The notes under the pieces are model-generated. The model saw nothing but the letters and a program-made list of their open reading frames with translations, had not been told where the DNA came from and did not search any database. From positions 5,642,001-5,706,000 of the forward strand of contig NC_135121.1 in NCBI RefSeq assembly GCF_050908995.1: DNA of 64,000 nt, given 5' to 3'. Made by a program: the position numbers and the translations under genes. Each line of letters opens with the position of its first letter. Within the stretch, counting starts at the first letter, position 1. Positions 35,812 to 48,792 of the stretch are shown piece by piece. This stretch comes from Andrena cerasifolii (Eukaryota; Arthropoda; Insecta; Hymenoptera; Andrenidae).

Positions 35812-36518
35812 GGGGGGAGCCTGGTGTAATTAAATGAAAATCGAGGCATTTTTCGGGAATTTTTTTTAAAGAAAGTATTTGATAGATCTTTCTGAAACTT
35901 TCAGGATATTGTATTAACAGGTTAAGGTATATAACAAAAAAAAATATTTAAAAAGAGCGGCAAATAACAAAGATATGCCCAGTCCGTTGGCGACGCAATT
36001 ATTGCACTGCGGGCAACGTAGCGTCTTTTGGTTTCATCTGAAACCAAAAATCCAACAATTTTCTTTTACTTTATGAGTGCACGCACAGAATGAAGAAATT
36101 TGAAACTTAAAAGATGCAAAATGAACAAATGGCGGCCTCTTGAATAAAAAGTTCACTGTTTCCAACGAAATTTTGCCTTAAATGTCTAAAAAAAAGTTAT
36201 TTATTTAAACAATATCATTATACTAATAACTTAGTACTACGAAGAAAATGTTCACAAATATCCGTGCACAAGGCCAAGTCGATTGGTTGAATATTTTTTT
36301 AGTTACATTGCCCGCAAAGTGTGAAACTGTCGTTTCGAGAAAAACACACTTCAAGTTTTGTGGTAGCCTGGCGCTCCGTAGCAAAATCGGCTATATTCGC
36401 TTTAATTTTTCGAATTTCGTTTTGCTGCTTTGGGAACATATTGTCGTGGTGTTCAACTATTGATTTATGCAAAAAAATAAAAATCGATTTCTTCGATCCG
36501 CTACACCAGGCTCCCCCC
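35812..36518. mobile_element. 707-bp TTAA element sharing a target site with its neighbour
   Basis: TTAA at 35808-35811 (shared with the previous element) and 36519-36522. Perfect 17-bp ends GGGGGGAGCCTGGTGTA / TACACCAGGCTCCCCCC. The interior is not palindromic and has no credible coding region. Confidence 0.9.
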
Positions 36519-36730
36519 TTAAGGAGGTTCGATACCGGAGAAATAATAATGAGAAAAAATTGAAAAGTGTTTCAATGTGATGTTCAAAGTGTAGTCCGCA
36601 TTGGGTGAAAATTTCAAATCGTTTGACCGCACGGTTTTTGAAAAAATTGAAATGAAAGTTGCGCTACTATGCAGAGGCTGTTATGGGGGAAGCGATAAAA
36701 TTTCTATAAAATGTTACACAGAGTCCTTAA

Positions 36731-37020
36731 CCCTTAACTGGTCTCCTGGGGTCGCTCGTGACCCCAAGCACCCAAAGTTCGATGTACAATTTTCGGTTGT
36801 CTAAGTTGGTAAACTGAATTTCTAATCAATTTTATAATAATTGTTTAACTTTCTACGCTTCTATTATTTTCTACATTACCTAAGAAGAAAATATTCATAG
36901 TGGTTGCTCTAGTGTCGACTTTACAAATTTCTCTGTCCTTTTTTATTTGGGGTCTGCCACGACCCCAGTATACCAGCCACGTTTGCCAAAAACAGTATAC
37001 CAGTTAAGGGTTAAGAATAG
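36731..37020. mobile_element. 290-bp piggyBac-like MITE
   Basis: Flanked by TTAA (36727-36730, 37021-37024). Ends CCCTTAACTGGT / ACCAGTTAAGGG. GGGGTC..GACCCC words lie inside both ends. TTAA followed by CCC is the usual piggyBac arrangement. Confidence 0.8.
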
Positions 37021-37024
37021 TGAG

Positions 37025-38740
37025 AAATATTATAATAAGTTCATTATTGAACCCCTATCTTTTTAATATAAATAATTTATATTAAGTAGATGCTTAAATA
37101 TGATATTAGTATATAAATTATTTAATATAAAATTTATCTCTTTTAGTTAGATAATTCTATTTATTATTATAATAAAAATTCGCGTAATTTTTGCAGGAAA
37201 AAATCAGGATTTCAACTTTAAATAGCCGCCATGTTGTTTTAACTTAATATTTCGGAAAATTCTCTCCGTCAACCTGAGGATACATTAATACACTAACGAA
37301 ATCTTTTTTGTTTTTTAATTTTAGATAATCTGGTTCCGAATGGCAGTGCTCACCGCGAAAGCAAATTTTTAAAAACGCTTCTTGGATGTCGCGTGTTATT
37401 TTCTTATAAACGTAAATATTTTTCTACGAAAAAATTACCAAACGTTCTTTAAATGTTGCTCTTTGAAGCGCAAAAAGTTCTGCAAAAATATACGCTTCCG
37501 CTTCTTCAAAAAAAAATTCACAAATATTCGCCTCTTTTCGACCGCCTGACTAGGCACAACCCCTTAATTCAGTACACAATTTTTCTAAATTTTTAAATAA
37601 GAATTTAAGAGCACCTTCAGCAGTTAATAATATCGAATCTTCTGTACTGTGATTTTCTATTCGAATTCATATAGCTTCTAATGTTATTAATAAGATGTAT
37701 TATAAATTTAGACGTGCTTATACGTTCGCGATTAACTAGCAAATTCATTTACGAAAATAAATGAGATTTATAATATTTTTCCTAGACTTAAGTCTCTCGA
37801 GAAATTATAGTATTTCTCGAAAAATAAGAAATAAGGAATTATAAAATTTCTAGAGAAATTCTGGAGAAAGCATTCTCGAGAAGGAACACTGTACAGAATA
37901 TTAGCTGTAAAACTCACAGAGACTCTTATTTTGGGGTCACCCTGTATAACAGCCATGGTCCAGTTAATTTAGAAGGAGCGTGCATATGCAAGCACAGTGC
38001 GATCAATTCTCACCTCTAGCTGGAAGATCAGACCGATGGCATGGTAATTCTTACAAATTAGTGGGCTTTTATGCAGGCGAGTGGAGGCGGACAACAGCGC
38101 TGCCGGCTTCTCCGTGAGAAATAATCCATCGTCTCGATAACAACCAGGGGCCAAACGATCACAGCAGGAGGGAGAGGAAATCAGCTGAGCAGCTCACGAA
38201 ATAATCAGGAAGCTATTAGACCGAGTTACATCGCGGTCCCGTTGCTAGCGTCCGCCCGTTTTAGCTCTTTAGCTCTTTGCGGCCTAGCTCCTGACATAAT
38301 AGTCATTTCTATCAGTAACGCATAGTTACATGGTTGGACGGTCGAATTCCTGGATCCAGGCTATTTACACGCGTCTCCTCCGTCACGCGCGAAACAAGCT
38401 GATGTTAAAATCGCCGAGGGGAAGCTTCTTTAACGTACAATCAGTCGCATCAGAGTTTGCGCACGATATTTATAATAGAGGGCACGTACGGCGAAGGGGA
38501 TAGTGGTAATCTAAATATAAACAGCGTTTTGTGGTAGAAATTGGGTGCAGCTGGAAGGGTGTGAAGATCAGGAAGAAATGTGGAAACGAATTTGTTTGGA
38601 AGAGGCTGTGTTTGTGGAGAAAATCAATTTTTAAGGCTCGAGTGGGACACCCGCGTCTGATTAAAAGTGAATAGAATTTAGGAGTAAATATGGTACGACT
38701 GTATTAGGGCGGAGAGATACTATATGGGCGAAATTTTTTA
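37025..38740. other. Transposon remnants, no gene seen
   Basis: A right end of a GGGG-type TTAA element finishes at 37563 (TTAA 37564-37567), with CGCCTGACTAGGCACAACCC inside it; its left end is not recognisable. The rest is unassigned, moderately GC-rich near 38160-38480. Confidence 0.45.
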
Positions 38741-38744
38741 TTTT

Positions 38745-39690
38745 TTTCAGGTGGTCTGGGTGGGGGATAGTTGCCTTTTGATTGACCGAACGTAATTGTA
38801 AACAAATTTTGGATAAATATTCATTTCTGCAGGTTACTTTTCTCTTTTAAAATTGTAGAAAATAAGGTTCACGTTGTGAATTTTTAGATTTTTAAGAGAA
38901 AAAGGAACCTGCAGACATGAATATTTTTTCCATTTTTTTTTACAGTTGTGTTTGGTTAATCAAGAGACAACTATCCCACACCCAGACCAATTGAAAGATC
39001 AAATTTAAATTTTCAAAATTCTCTTAAAAATGTAAAAAATAAGATTCACATTGTGAATTTTTACATTTTTAAGAAAAAAAAGGAATTTGCAGACATGAAT
39101 ATTTTTCCAAATTTTTTTTACAGTTGTGTTTGGTTAATCAAAAGACAACTATTCCGCACGCAGACCAACTGAAAGTTCAAATTTAAATTTTCACAATTCT
39201 CTTAAAAATGTAAAAAATAAGATTCACGTTGTGAATTTTTATAGGGAAAAAGGAACCTGCAGACATATGAATATTTTTCCAAATTTTTTTTTACAGTTGT
39301 GTTTGGTTAATCAAAAGACAACTATTCCGCACGCGGACCAACTGAAAGTTGAAATTTAAATTTTCACAATTCTCTTAAAAATGTAAAAAATAAGATTCAC
39401 GTTGTGAATTTTTACAGGGAAGAAGGAACCTGCAGACATATGAATATTTTTCCAAATTTTTTTTACAGTTGCGTTTGGTTAACCTAACCCAGACCTTTAT
39501 CTCTGAAAACTATAAAGAAATAGGATTCACATTGTGAATTTTTACATTTTTAAGAGAAGAAGGAACCTGCAGAAATGAATATTTTTCCAAAAAAATTGTA
39601 CAGTTGTGTTTGGTTAATCAAAAAACAACTATCCCGCACCCAGGCCAACTGAAAATTCAAATTTAATTTTTCCGTTCCGCTCTACTGCGT
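38745..39690. repeat. ~175-bp tandem repeat, about 5 copies
   Basis: The anchor GCAGACATGAATATTTTTCC or a close variant recurs at 38911, 39089, 39259, 39432 and 39569 (spacings 178, 170, 173, 137), with ACAGTTGTGTTTGGTTAATC and AAGATTCACGTTGTGAAT in each unit. A solitary unit is at about 58205-58360. Confidence 0.85.
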
Positions 39691-39854
39691 ATGAAATGAA
39701 TTTATATGCAGAAATAAATTGAAATTATAAAAAAACAATTCTGGAAATTTACCCTTTTTCGAGAGAGAACCGATGTACAAATCAAACCGATTTCAAAGTG
39801 GATTTTCTTAACGTGTGGGTGTATTGAGGCATGGATTGATTACCATAATTAGTG

Positions 39855-40080
39855 ATGGGACTGATACCGTATCGATACCGTTCTACAAATTTCAATCTGA
39901 TATTGTTACATATCAAAGTCAAAGGTATCAAAAGGAATCGATGCTTCATTGATACTTAAATATGCGAATGTGTCGATACCTTTTGATACCTGTTGATACC
40001 TACACGTAAATATCAAGATCTATTTGATACCTACCTGAAAATTAAATAACACAAAAATTTGAAAAAAAAAAAATAACACC
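39855..40080. mobile_element. hAT-like end fragment with ATCGATAC / TGATACC repeats
   Basis: It starts TAGTGATGGGACTGATACCG, like the TAGTGATGTGCGATA end at 31767, followed by many GATACC and TCGATACC words. No right end seen. Confidence 0.45.
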
Positions 40081-40335
40081 AAAACCATGAAAAAATGAAA
40101 TTTTAGTGTTTTCACACAATTGCCTCTAGCTTCTCTATTTATCCATAGATTTTCCTCAGTAGCAGCTTGTTTTCTTCGTAAAAGTGCAGACTCAACTTAA
40201 GAAATGAGAAACTCGGCCCATTTTTGCGATTTCGATTTTTCCCAGACGATTAAATGAATTGTCGATCCCAATTTCAGTCGAGAAAATGACTTTTTCACAT
40301 ATTTCCATCGATTTCACCCGAACTACTGAACCGAT

Positions 40336-40625
40336 ATGAAAATTTCATCAGGAACATTTGTTGGCGATTCAATTATCTTTAATTTGATCTAATTTTCGAC
40401 CAAATCGGACCTTCGCAACGCGAGATATTCGCAATTAAGTGGGGCCACCTTTTTAACAGCCAGGTAAAAAGTTCACCTGTCGATATCACGAAAAACGTAT
40501 CCATAAAATTTTGTTTAGACCTCATTTTCGCAATCAACAATTATCATTTTACACAAGAAAAAAATAGTGGCATCTACTGCGCAAACAATTTTTCTTATTT
40601 TATAAACTAGTGTTATTATTGTCTG
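40336..40625. repeat. Dispersed repeat S, copy 1
   Basis: About 280 bp, including TTTGTTGGCGATTCAATT, CAAATCGGACCTTCGCAACG and CAGCCAGGTAAAAAGTTCAC. A second copy in the same orientation is at 57650-57915. Confidence 0.75.
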
Positions 40626-41828
40626 CTATTTATTTAGGTATTCAATTATTACTCGAAATATTACTTAGCATTTGCCTAATTAAATCTGTATTTAAAAGTA
40701 ACTAAATAACTACGATGAATATTAAATATCTACTTGTTTAAAATAGACACACAATCACAGCGTAAATAGTGACTGTCGTTAATTTACATTCTAAAGTAAA
40801 TACTAAATTAAAAAAGTAAAATTCTGGGGCAAATACTTGTCACAACTTCGGCGCGTAGTTCTTTAAGATTTTACGTAGCGTGTACCACTATCGAAACAAT
40901 GGGCATTAAAAGTGTAGAAATACTCGCGCCTCGATCTACTCACGAAAGTGATGCATCCGAATGAGAAGCAAGGTTCCGAACAAGAGTCTTCTCACTGTGA
41001 TGTAATCCACCACGAAATTACTCATAGCACACGCCGCACACTCCAAGAGATCATACTGGCGCGCGGGCAGCGCGCGAACATAATCCATAATTAGCACCAT
41101 TAATTATGCAAAGTCTCCAGTGTACGACTCCCGTGGGAAGTGGGAGATGCGCGAGAATACACAGAGAAGGGCGTGTAAAATAATTTGAAATCAGTGACCC
41201 AGATTTTGCGGATCTTCTAGATTTTCCAAAAAATTTTAAATAGTGTATGTACTAATTTAAATATAACTTAAGTTTAAATATTTCTGTTGTTGGCGATATG
41301 AAAAAATATCTCAGCATTTAGTTACTTGGAGGGCGGGAATAAGAATTATTTATCGAACTGATGACACAGAAACGTGGTTTGGGCAAAGTTCAACTAAGGA
41401 AGCTCGTGTTGAAATAATGAATCATATATCACATCTTCAATTAATCTGAATGCACGATTGTGAACCGTATGATTTTTTTATCTAATTGTTAGCGGTTTAA
41501 AATAAGGAAGTTACGTGATCTACTTGTTGGGATATAATGCTTGCAATAATTGGCGAAAAATGTTTAGTTAACATTGACCGTTAAATGTATCTTGTAATAA
41601 GCGTTTACGATGGTCACTTGCGTTCTCTCATTAAGGGGCACGCTCAGTCAGGAGGCTGGAAAAAGGGTGGTCTTTGGAAATTTTTTACTCAAAAGCTACA
41701 ACACATTTCTCGAAAAATCTTTTTTCCTTTTAAGGATTGCATCTAGTACCGTGCATCGTAATTTTTTTATTTAAAAATATTTATCAGTGACTGAGTTATC
41801 GTCCATCACTCGAAGGTTCTCTAATAAT
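40626..41828. other. Unassigned DNA with one TTAA-element end
   Basis: TTAA at 41631-41634 is followed by GGGGCACGCTCAGTCAGGAG, a left end of the GGGG type without a recognisable right partner. Otherwise there is no gene. Confidence 0.4.
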
Positions 41829-42692
41829 AAATATGCCAGAATATACTTTGGTCCTTCCTCTTTAATATATAGTAATCGAAAACTTGAGAAAATACATACA
41901 AAATGAATGAAAAAATGTTATTTGGGCGAAGGGAAAATGTATCAATACTGCAGGGCTAGTTGATACATTATTCTCTTTTCAATTTTTTTCGTTCTTTATT
42001 TGAATTAATTACTTCCTAACAAATATGCCAGAATATACTTTGGTCCTTCCTCTTTAATATATAGTAATCGAAAACTTGAGAAAATACATACAAAATGAAT
42101 GAAAAAATGTTATTTGGGCGAAGGGAAAATGTATCAATACTGCAGGGCTAGTTGATACATTATTCTCTTTTCAATTTTTTTCGTTCTTTATTTGAATTAA
42201 TTACTTCCTAACAAATATGCCAGAATATACTTTGGTCCTTCCTCTTTAATATATAGTATTCGAAAACTGGAGAAAATACATACAAAATGAATGAAAAAAA
42301 TTTATTTGGGCGAAGGGAAAATGTATCAATACTGCAGGGCTAGTTGATACATTATTCTCTTTTCAATTTTTTTCGTTCTTTATTTGAATTAATTACTTCC
42401 TAACAAATATGCCGGAATATACTTTGATCCTTCCTCTTTAATATATAGTAATCGAAAACTTGAGAAAATACATACAAAATGAATGAAAAAATGTTATTTG
42501 GGCGAAGGCAAAATGTATCAATACTGCGGGGATAGTTGATACGTTATTCTGTTTTCAATTTTTTTCGTTCTTTATTTGAATTAATTACTTCCTAACAAAT
42601 ATGCCAGAATATACTTTGGTCCTTCCTCTTAAACATATAGTAATCGAAAACTTGAGAAAATACATACAAAATGAATGAAAAAATTTGGATAT
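41829..42692. repeat. 192-bp satellite, 4.5 copies
   Basis: ATATGCC starts at 41831, 42023, 42215, 42407 and 42599, exactly 192 bp apart. Copies differ at only a few bases. Each has TGTATCAATACTGCAGGGCT and GTTGATACATTATTC. The last copy breaks off near 42690. Confidence 0.95.
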
Positions 42693-43470
42693 ATCAAAAC
42701 TATTTACTGTTTCTCCATATAAACGAAAACAGTTAAAAAAACGATTGTTAACGCAAGGTACACAGACGTACGCTGAATCGTAGTAAAGAATTGAAGAACA
42801 AACTTCACATATTTCGCTCAAATGGAGCTACACATATACGGTGTCGAAATAATTCGTCTGTATCAACTAGCCCCGGTCTCCCCTATACCATATCGTTGAA
42901 TTTGTCTTTACAGTCGCTTTCATATTGGATAATCAAATATATAGCATTCCATTTAAAAAAACTAAAAGTCATCTTCGTTTCAAGGAAAATATTGCGAACA
43001 CCAAAAATTGAGACACCGTATTATGTTGGATATAAAAAACAGTAAAAGTTTTCCTCCTTCAGTTTTTTTTTAAATACTTACCATTTTCGAAAATAACCAA
43101 TTTTAAAATTTGCCCATCTAAGGGAAGGATAGGACTATATTCTCTTTTTTTCAGATTTTTTAAATTTCGCCCGATATTAAAAACCTGCATTTGTTTAAAA
43201 TAATTGCACAAAAATGGTTCAATTTTTTTTAAAACCGAAATAATTTTTTCTTAAAACTTCAATGTCTTCTCTATAAGCACCGCAAAGCTCATCTCCATCC
43301 GTTTACTACTTCCACAGCCATAATATATTGAAAAAAAGTTAGCACTTAACTTCAAACAGCTGTAAAATCGACATTTTTCAAAAATTTTCAAAATCATTTA
43401 AGGTACGTTTAAATATCACTAAAGACTACAGCATATTTAAATTTCAGCAATCTGCGCGTACTACCTGCAC
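42693..43470. other. Unassigned DNA after the satellite
   Basis: GTATCAACTAGCCCCGGTCT near 42858 echoes both the satellite core and the GGGGAGACCGGGG ends of the 10505 MITE, so the satellite may have grown inside such an element. No gene. Confidence 0.4.
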
Positions 43471-43472
43471 TA

Positions 43473-44170
43473 GGGTAAACGACGCAATTACTGACACCTA
43501 ACCAACTACTGTCACCTTAACCCTCGTCAGACGGCACAGGTACAATTGTAACTTTTGCGTTTTAAAATTGCGATAGCTTCTTTTCGAGAAGCCGGGGAGG
43601 GCTGAAGTTTCGCGACATCTCTAAATTTTTTATCTAGATTATATAGACCAAATTTCAGAGAAATATCTCAACCCCCTTCCGAGATAGGGGGTCGAGTCGA
43701 GGGTTGCATCCATAACAATGGCATAGGCACAATGGCGCCCCCATATATTTTGTATGAAGATAATGCAAGAAAAAAAGAATGCGATTTTTGTTTAATAATA
43801 ATATTATTTTATTATAAAAAAAGTAAAAAAAAAATAGATAATTTACATCATAAAACAAAATTTGAGATTTTTCTTATTGACTTTCATTGAGTCTAAATGT
43901 TATCAATTTATCGTACAAATTATACCGACAGTGAGACTATTCAAATAAAATATGTGAGAGTGCAATTGTGCCGTCTGACGAGGGTTAAGCTATTTTACTT
44001 AAACTAACGAATAAATAAACTATAGTATATAATCTATAATATAGATTACAGGTCGAATCACATAATTCTTTTTATGCATGACTTTGCAATGTTTATTTAT
44101 TCGTTATTTTAAGTAAAACAGCTTAAGGTGGTAGTAGTTGGTTAGGTGTCAGTAATTGGGTCCTTTACCC
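43473..44170. mobile_element. TA-flanked element interrupted by a piggyBac-like MITE
   Basis: Ends GGGTAAACGACGCAATTACT and, inverted, GGGTAAAGGACCCAATTACT, with TA at 43471-43472 and 44171-44172. The left arm runs GTCACCTTAAGCTATTTTAC once the insert at 43521-43984 is ignored; the right arm keeps the same CTTAAG site uninterrupted. Confidence 0.75.
43521..43984. mobile_element. 464-bp piggyBac-like MITE nested in the 43473 element
   Basis: Flanked by TTAA (43517-43520, 43985-43988). Ends CCCTCGTCAGACGGCACA and, inverted, CCCTCGTCAGACGGCACA. Confidence 0.85.
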
Positions 44171-44172
44171 TA

Positions 44173-45090
44173 GCTGCATGCAAAACTTGACAATGAGCCA
44201 AATCGACGACCCGAGGCTTCGCGCACCTTCTTTCTCCGCCGAGGTGTGTGAAATAATAATAGACTTGTATTTTTAAAGTGTAAAAAAAAAACAACAACAC
44301 AGAGACAATCGAATGTTGCAATTAATGTCCAAGAAGGACGGGGATAGAGTAACGAGGATCAGACGGAGAGAAAAGCGACCCGCTGACCCGGTCTCAAGTC
44401 TGCTGACCTTATTTCGCACGTGTCGTTGTCCTCCAGACGAGAATTTACCTTACCAATTGCTCACTTCCAAGAAGGCTGCAGGTCTTTTTCACCGGTTTGT
44501 GTCTCATACTGCTTCTGGGAACGGCTATTACACGCTACTTTACGCCTGTATGCGTTTCTTTGCTATCCATTACAGTCGTGCGTATACATACTGCCTCTTA
44601 GCTTCGACATTCGACGATAGCGGGACTTAATTCTAAAATCTTCAAGCATCATTCTCGTATTGCACCAGTACACAGTGTTCGACGGGTATAGGGAGGTGGA
44701 CAAAATTAATAACTCCTCTCTGGAGTGAAATTTTTGAAAATAAATTTCACATTTGTTTATAAAAGGATTTTTTTTATAAATCTTTGAGGTTACAAGTTTT
44801 AAATTTTTTTTTTTAATGCACGTGAGGTTAGTGCTTTTATTACATACGAAATGTCATTCGAAGATGTTTCAAAGTCGTTGGTATAATATTTACCGTAAAC
44901 TGGGGTGACTTTGCCCACTTTTGAACTTCAAATTACTTTTTTAGCACCCCTAGTGTATTAATTATTTTTTTTTAAAATAATATTATATTGTGGATGGCGT
45001 GTAGATTTAAATAGGCTTTTAAGAAAAATTCTTTACTTAAACGCACGCTTTTAAAATGACAAAAACGTGGTGGGCAAAGTTACCCCGCTC
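44173..45090. other. Unassigned DNA, no supported gene
   Basis: The 105-codon plus frame at 44313-44630 has no recognisable motif. GGGGTGACTTTGCCCAC near 44904 and GTGGGCAAAGTTACCCC near 45068 are inverted and look like short ends of a further MITE. Confidence 0.4.
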
Positions 45091-45524
45091 ACAAGGGAAG
45101 GTCCCGAATCCGGAAATTCAAAAAATTCTGAAACTTTGTGAAAATGTAGGGGATTTCCTGCTGATTACAGCGCAATTTTTGTTTGTAGCCCAAATTCACT
45201 AGAAGGGGGTGAAATTAACCCCCGAAAATTCGGCTATTTTCCGATTTTCTGTTATAATTCCCGAACTGTAAGAGATAGAAAAAAAGTTCCAAGACAAAAG
45301 TTACTTCGTTTAATTAGATCTAGCATTTGGTAAGGAAATTATTTTACAGTTCGCGAGTTGTAGCACAAATTCGGAAAATATCCGGATTTTTAGGGGTTAA
45401 TTTCACCCTCTTCTAGTGAATTTGGGCAGCAAACAAAAATTGCGTTGTAATCAGGAGGAAATCCCCTACATATTCGCAAAGTTTCAGAATTTTTAAAATT
45501 TCAGGGTTCGGGATGTACCCTTGT
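45091..45524. mobile_element. ACAAGGGA-family MITE, copy 2
   Basis: Ends ACAAGGGAAGGTCCCGAA and, inverted, ACAAGGGTACATCCCGAAC. Same family as 16529-16957. It sits just after the GTGGGCAAAGTTACCCC repeat. Confidence 0.75.
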
Positions 45525-45679
45525 CAGTTGGGGGTGTCTTTGGCCACGTGAAATTTTTCAGTGAAAACATGCCTAAAACTTATTATTGAGTTATGATTGG
45601 ACAATCGTTCTTATTCTAATGGATATATAAGACTAGTATTATCGAAACATGTTTTTTTTTTTAAAAATTCCATGTCCCG

Positions 45680-46885
45680 TTGCCAGAGTTGTGCAGAATT
45701 AAAATTGAATTACTTCATGACTTATAATTACAAAACAATTAAATTAGATTGTATTCAATTACATTGTAATTCGCAATTCAGATCTCGCATTCAATTAAAA
45801 TACCTCGGAATTCGTAATTGCAATGTATCTGCAATTGCATAGTACAATGTAATTGAATTTTAATTACGAATTAAGAGGTAACCAAATTGAGAGGTAATAA
45901 GAGGTGGGAAAGAAATATGTAGATAAAGGTTTCGAGCAGAAAGAAATTATTATGAGTGCTGAATATGGTATTATTCATAAATTTATAACATATAAAGAGA
46001 AATATAAACTCCTTTGTTTCATTTTTTCCACTTTTTTCTCACTTCAGAGTGTTGAGCTGTAATTTAATTACATTGCATTTCAATTACATTGTAATTCAAT
46101 TACACGCACAATTACAGTAGTTAGGAATTGAATTAATTGAAAAGTTTGAATTGTGTAATTGACTTTCAACGTAATTGAATTACTATGTAATTAAATTACA
46201 GTGTAATTCAATTAGCACAACTGTGGGTAATGGTTTCGAACAGAAACAAATTATTATGAGTGCTGAATATGGTATTATTCTTAATTTTATAATATATGAA
46301 GAGAAATAAACTCCTTTGTTACATTTTTTCCACTTTTTTCCTCACTTCTTCAGTGTTTTGAGCTGTAATTTAATTACATTGCATTTCAATTACATTGTAA
46401 TTCAATTACACGCACAGTTACAGTAATTAGGAATTTAATTAATTGAACAGTTTGAATTGTGTAATTGACTTACAACGTAATTGAATTACTATGTAATTGA
46501 AGTACAACGTAATTGAATTACTATGTAATTGAAATACAATGTAATTAAATTGCGTATTTAAATTACATTGTAATTCAATTAGCACAACTGCGGGTAAAGG
46601 TTTCGAACAGAAACAAATTATTATGAGTGCTGAATGTGGTATTACTCATAAATTTATAATATACAAAGAGAAATAAACTCCCTTGTTACATTGTTTCCAC
46701 TTTTTTTCTCACTTCAGAGTGTTGAACTGTAATTGAATTTTATTGTAATTCAATTACACGCACAATTACATTAATTAGGAATTGAATTAATTGAAAAGCG
46801 TGAATTGCGTAATTAACTTACAACGTAATTGAATTACTATGTAATTGAAGTACAATGTAATTGAATTACAGTGTAATTCAATTAG
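45680..46885. repeat. 300-370-bp tandem repeat saturated with TAATTCAATTACA palindromes
   Basis: TATGAGTGCTGAAT recurs at 45951, 46255 and 46622. Between these anchors are dense copies of TGTAATTCAATTACA and its variants, each nearly self-complementary. It ends near ATTAGCACAACTGTG. Confidence 0.8.
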
Positions 46886-48378
46886 CACAACTGTGCCCCT
46901 TGTCCTCCCCCGTCCCCCGTTGCGCCACTGGGATGAAAACTACTTGCTGAACGAAGAGGATTTTTAAAATGACTAGTTAACTCAGAAATACTAGAAATAG
47001 TAGAATAATTGTAAATTCGGGTGTCCGCACCGTACATGAATACCACTGTCGCTACCACTGAACGCTGTTGTGGGCCGCAACCTTACGCAATACGTACGTC
47101 CATCCTAGGCAATCGAAATAAGCGGTGGAATGAATAATTGTAGAGGAAGACAGACACGGTGGATAAAGCTGAGGACTTCTCGCACGAGTGCATTCTAAGC
47201 TTGCACAGGCCCCGCATTATGCAACGGGGATACGATACATTTGCAGGGTACGTTATTGCGTCATCGTCGAAAGTTGTCAAACTCGTTGAACCGCTAAAAT
47301 CAAACGGATTTAAATGCCGAACAAATCGGCGTTAATACGACCCAGTCGGCTTTCTTAAACGCAGCACCGATTGCAATCGAACCCGGCACGTGGGCGAAAA
47401 AGCGTCCGATTTACTTCTGACTGAGAATGAATGCGCGGAATGGGATTCCCTCGAGTGTAAAGCTCCCATTTCGAGGGAATGGAATTCGAATGTCCATGGG
47501 GTATGGCCTTGATTAAAGCCACGTTTTCACGTATGCGAATTAAGGGGACCGTTGGGTCTAGAGCCCCCAAAAATAGGTGATCTTTAGGAATTAATTAAAG
47601 GAAAACTACTGTATATAATTTAATGGGACTTTTTGCATTGTATTAAGGATGTCTTAGGTTATGGAAATATATTTTTTGTTTTGTAATTAATCTTTGCAGA
47701 CGGCACTGGGGAGTCGTTAAAGTCAAGGCGTCAAAAAATTCATCCAAATCAGTGGGATCTGTATCTCAAAAAGTTATTATCCGATTCGACTGAAACTTTT
47801 TTATGTTGAAGAATATACTTCTGGCTAGGATGGAAACCAGGAAAAAATACAAAATTACATGTTTTAAGAAAAAAGATATTTGAAGTTTGAAATAACCCTA
47901 AAAACATAGCAAAATTTAGGAATTTTTTTTTAAGAACCCAGCATTTCGATTCACCTGAAATTTGGACCACGTTTTCATGCATCCTCGAAGAAGTTGCAGA
48001 TTTTTTTTCATTCATTTTTAATAATAAATATAGGGGGTATGCGTCACGGCGAGCGAAACTCGTCGTCCGCTGGTGTGCGTGATATTTTCCTTCTAGGCAG
48101 TCTGAAACGGAAAAATGAAACAGCGTTTTACATTGTACATATGCAGTTGACGAACCATAATACTTACCGCTAAATTCTGTACTCCTTTCGTTACTTAAGC
48201 AAAATTGCATAGCAAAAAATAAAGATTCAGACCTTCCAGTTCGAAAACTCTCCACGCTGCTCAATAATTTTTTTTTCTTTTTCGAATTTACGAATCACGA
48301 ACTCTTCCGCTTTTGCGAGGTTTAATGACACCAGTATTTAATATTATGTGAAACTTTAGTGCGTCTGACAAGGAGAGT
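46886..48378. other. Unassigned DNA, no supported gene
   Basis: A GGGGACCGTTGGGTCTAGAG sequence follows TTAA near 47540, again like a GGGG-type element end. The 171-codon minus frame at 47749-48264 has no domain. Confidence 0.35.
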
Positions 48379-48792
48379 ATTTTAGGTGTCCGCCTCCGAT
48401 CATTTTGATTTTTGGATATGTTATAGAGGACCGAAAAATAAGAAATACGTGTTTTTTTATTTTCCCCTGTTTTCATATTTGGGGCGTGAAAACAGCATCC
48501 AAAATTAGGGTTGAAAAATCATTTTTGTGGATTTTTGAAAATCTAGCAAGTCAGTCATATTTAGCATTCAAAGACACAAAATTCGTCCATTGGCACTATT
48601 CCCCTATCTCTAATAGTTCTCGAGATATCCCACAAAAATGATTTTTCAACCCTTAACTTTGAACGCAGTTTTCACCGCCCAAATATGAGAACAGGGAAAA
48701 ATAAAAAAACACGTATTTCTTATTTTTCGGTCCTCTATAACATATCCAAAAATCAAAACGATCGGAGGCGGACACCTAAAATACTCTCCTCG
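48379..48792. repeat. 414-bp imperfect palindrome
   Basis: TATTTTAGGTGTCCGCCTCC on the left pairs with its complement at the right end; the arms share ATATGTTATAGAGGACCGAA and AAATCATTTTTGTGG. It is probably a fold-back MITE; no target duplication was identified. Confidence 0.75.

Noticed and set aside
44313..44630. 105-codon plus-strand frame
   Set aside because: No recognisable motif, domain or splice context.
47749..48264. 171-codon minus-strand frame
   Set aside because: Composition is like the surrounding AT-rich DNA and no domain is visible.
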